Source: Pedobacter foliorum (GTDB lineage: Bacteria > Bacteroidota > Bacteroidia > Sphingobacteriales > Sphingobacteriaceae). From it: a stretch of 64,000 nt of DNA. The translations under genes were made by a program, and so were the position numbers. The notes beneath the pieces were generated by a model. That model did no database searches and was not told where the DNA came from. It saw only the letters and a list, made by a program, of their open reading frames with translations. The DNA is taken from positions 120,453 to 184,452 of the forward strand of contig NZ_JABSNU010000010.1 of NCBI RefSeq assembly GCF_013266735.1, written 5' to 3'. Shown here one piece after another: positions 62,613-64,000 of this stretch. Each line of letters starts with the position of its first letter. The stretch's first letter is position 1.

Positions 62613-63860
62613 ATGAACGAAAACATTAACAAAAGTGCTTTATTTAACGGAAGTTGCCTCGCTATCATTACGACGGCTTTTTCCTTCAGTATCAGGGCAG
62701 GTATTCTCCCTCAGTTGGGATCAGAATTTGGCCTATCGGCTGAGCAACTAGGCTTTATCAATTCAATGTTCTTTTTCGGATTCCCTATTTCCATGATTAT
62801 TGGGGGACTCGTTTACCACACTGTGGGGCCTAAAATTATTATGCAGGTAGCTGTTATTACTCATACATTAGGTATTCTGCTTACCATTTATGCCGGCGGA
62901 TATACTGGCTTGTTAATATCTACTTTTTTCATTGGTTTCGGGAATGGTTGTACTGAAGCTGCCTGTAATCCGATGATTGCTGACATGTATGACGATAAAA
63001 AAATAAATAAAATGCTTGGCAGGTTCCACATGTGGTTCCCTGGAGGAATTGTGCTGGGTAGTTTGATTTCTAAATTCATGACCAGCGAAGGTTTCTCTTG
63101 GCAAACTCAGATCTGGATTCTGATGATTCCAACTGTGGCTTACGCGATCCTGTTCTATGGTAAAAAGTTTCCAAAGGCACACGTGGAAGGTGTAACTTCG
63201 ATTTCAAAGAATTTCAAGGCTATGCTTAGCCCTCTTTATATCTTTTTATTCTTCTGTATGGCAATGACTGCGATTACAGAGTTTGGGCCTAATCAATGGG
63301 TGACTGTTGTTTTGAGCAGTAGTGGAGCAGATGCTATGCTTGTGTTGGCATTAACTTTTGGTGTAATGACATTAGGAAGGCTTTTCACAGGGCCGGTTGT
63401 TGCCAAATTGGGACAAACTGGTGTTTTATTAGGAGGCGCATTCCTTGCAGCATTAGGAATTTATATGTTTAGTACAGTTACTGGTCCAATCGCTTATTTA
63501 GCAGCGGTGATTTTCGGTCTTGGAGTATGTTTCAACTGGCCGGTTATGATCGGTGCAGTGGCGCAGCGTGTTCCATTAAGCGGTGCTTTGGGAATGTCGA
63601 TTGTGGGCGGTGTAGGTATGTTTTCTACTTCGATTTTCCAACCCTTTATTGGAAGCTGGATTGATTCTTCAACAGCTACGCACACAGCTGCTGGTCTTAC
63701 TGGAGAAGCATTACAGCTTGCAGCAGGTCAGGATACATTAGTTAAGATGCTTGCTTTTCCATTAATACTGATTGTTCTATTTACCATATTCTTCTTTTGG
63801 CAAAAAAAGGCAAAACCTGAATCTGAATCTGGTGAAACTGTGCCAGTAGCAGCTCATTAA
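62613..63860 (+). CDS. MFS transporter (sugar-type)
   Basis: The 415-residue protein has about twelve membrane helices and major-facilitator motifs (FGFPISMIIGGLVYHTVGPK, GFGNGCTEAACNP). The AACNP segment and overall pattern recall the fucose/sugar permease branch, but this is not certain. It is likely to import the sugar released by GH95 and the esterase upstream, across a 116-base gap. No regulator or SusC/SusD pair is in view. Confidence 0.88.
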   Translation: MNENINKSALFNGSCLAIITTAFSFSIRAGILPQLGSEFGLSAEQLGFINSMFFFGFPISMIIGGLVYHTVGPKIIMQVAVITHTLGILLTIYAGGYTGLLISTFFIGFGNGCTEAACNPMIADMYDDKKINKMLGRFHMWFPGGIVLGSLISKFMTSEGFSWQTQIWILMIPTVAYAILFYGKKFPKAHVEGVTSISKNFKAMLSPLYIFLFFCMAMTAITEFGPNQWVTVVLSSSGADAMLVLALTFGVMTLGRLFTGPVVAKLGQTGVLLGGAFLAALGIYMFSTVTGPIAYLAAVIFGLGVCFNWPVMIGAVAQRVPLSGALGMSIVGGVGMFSTSIFQPFIGSWIDSSTATHTAAGLTGEALQLAAGQDTLVKMLAFPLILIVLFTIFFFWQKKAKPESESGETVPVAAH

Positions 63861-63913
63861 ATTGAATAGTACATTAGCTCGTCATGCTGAGAGCCTAGCA
63901 TTAGAAAAAATGC

Positions 63914-63951
63914 AAAAAAGTGATAATGACAATTTTCATTATCACTTTTTT
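63914..63951. terminator. Bidirectional terminator at the window end
   Basis: AAAAAAGTGATAATGA (63914-63929) and its exact reverse complement (63936-63951) form a 16-bp stem with a 6-base loop and A/T runs at both ends. The right arm closely matches the terminator at 27493-27527. Confidence 0.9.
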
Positions 63952-63966
63952 AATACCCTAAAGAAG

Positions 63967-64000
63967 CTACTTGAATTCCATATTAAGTTCTAAGGCAAGT
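63967..64000 (-). CDS. Possible 3' end of a leftward gene, cut by the window edge
   Basis: On the minus strand the last bases read as codons for LALELNMEFK followed by TAG (63967-63969). The convergent bidirectional terminator just to the left supports a gene ending here. Ten residues are too few to name a family. Confidence 0.35.
   Translation of the reverse strand, partial: LALELNMEFK

Overview
The window is an AT-rich, densely coded piece of chromosome from a member of the Bacteroidota, most likely the family Sphingobacteriaceae (Pedobacter or a close relative). The clues are protein families: several outer-membrane barrels that start with a carboxypeptidase-regulatory-like domain, a GLPGLI protein, a DUF4249 lipoprotein, DUF2795, an MpaB-type oxygenase and a PdeM/Lhr-type repair pair. 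Genes lack clear Shine-Dalgarno sequences. Many are preceded by the Bacteroidota -7 promoter element TAnnTTTG. The genus call is inference. I see no rRNA or tRNA gene, insertion sequence, prophage or CRISPR array.

Layout. 1-6.5 kb: the end of a TPR-like gene, a BON lipoprotein/SH3 pair, an MpaB-like oxygenase, an outer-membrane barrel and a META lipoprotein. 6.5-13.5 kb: a DEDDh exonuclease fused to a GIY-YIG nuclease, a stand-alone receiver domain, OsmC, a small orphan, a nucleoside-gate transporter and a large S9 peptidase. 13.5-17.4 kb: pyrG-yidC. 17.5-21.1 kb: an outer-membrane barrel with its GLPGLI partner. 21.4-24.3 kb: trpS, deoxynucleoside kinase, kdsB and a lipoprotein. 24.4-27.2 kb: acyltransferase, gatC, ABC ATPase, cobalamin adenosyltransferase and DUF2795. 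27.2-28.7 kb: a gene-poor stretch with an Lmo0937-type mini membrane protein, palindromic repeats and a CBM9-like secreted protein.

28.7-34 kb: ispD and queA, a lone MacB-type permease, a folded intergenic element and an aminotransferase. 33.6-37.1 kb: a cation-efflux protein, NUDIX and bioA in overlapping array, then a ferritin-like protein. 37.1-40.3 kb: the Lhr-like helicase and PdeM endonuclease of the ligase-associated DNA damage response. 40.4-46.1 kb: a GH9-ThuA fusion followed by a TonB-dependent receptor and DUF4249 lipoprotein. 46.1-50.7 kb: two orphan histidine kinases flanking an aldose epimerase. 50.7-53.3 kb: an MCE/Mla-type lipid transport operon. 53.5-58.3 kb: a three-gene operon of a secreted DUF4412-like protein, an LTA-synthase-like sulfatase-fold protein and a DPP-IV peptidase. 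58.3-64 kb: an enoyl-CoA hydratase, then a GH95 fucosidase, SGNH esterase and MFS transporter that look like a small glycan-use locus.

Most of the window is ordinary core and envelope biology. No multi-gene system looked clearly new. The items most worth checking lie between genes: two copies of a long nested palindrome (13.7 and 36.4 kb), a GTTCGA-rich double hairpin (27.6 kb), a possible three-way-junction RNA or repeat (32.05 kb), a TACTTAGAC repeat family (29.4 and 32.3 kb), a 20-bp tandem repeat running out of bioA, and a leader hairpin before pyrG. Among proteins, the GH9-ThuA fusion, the exonuclease/GIY-YIG fusion and the ferritin-like orphan stand out.
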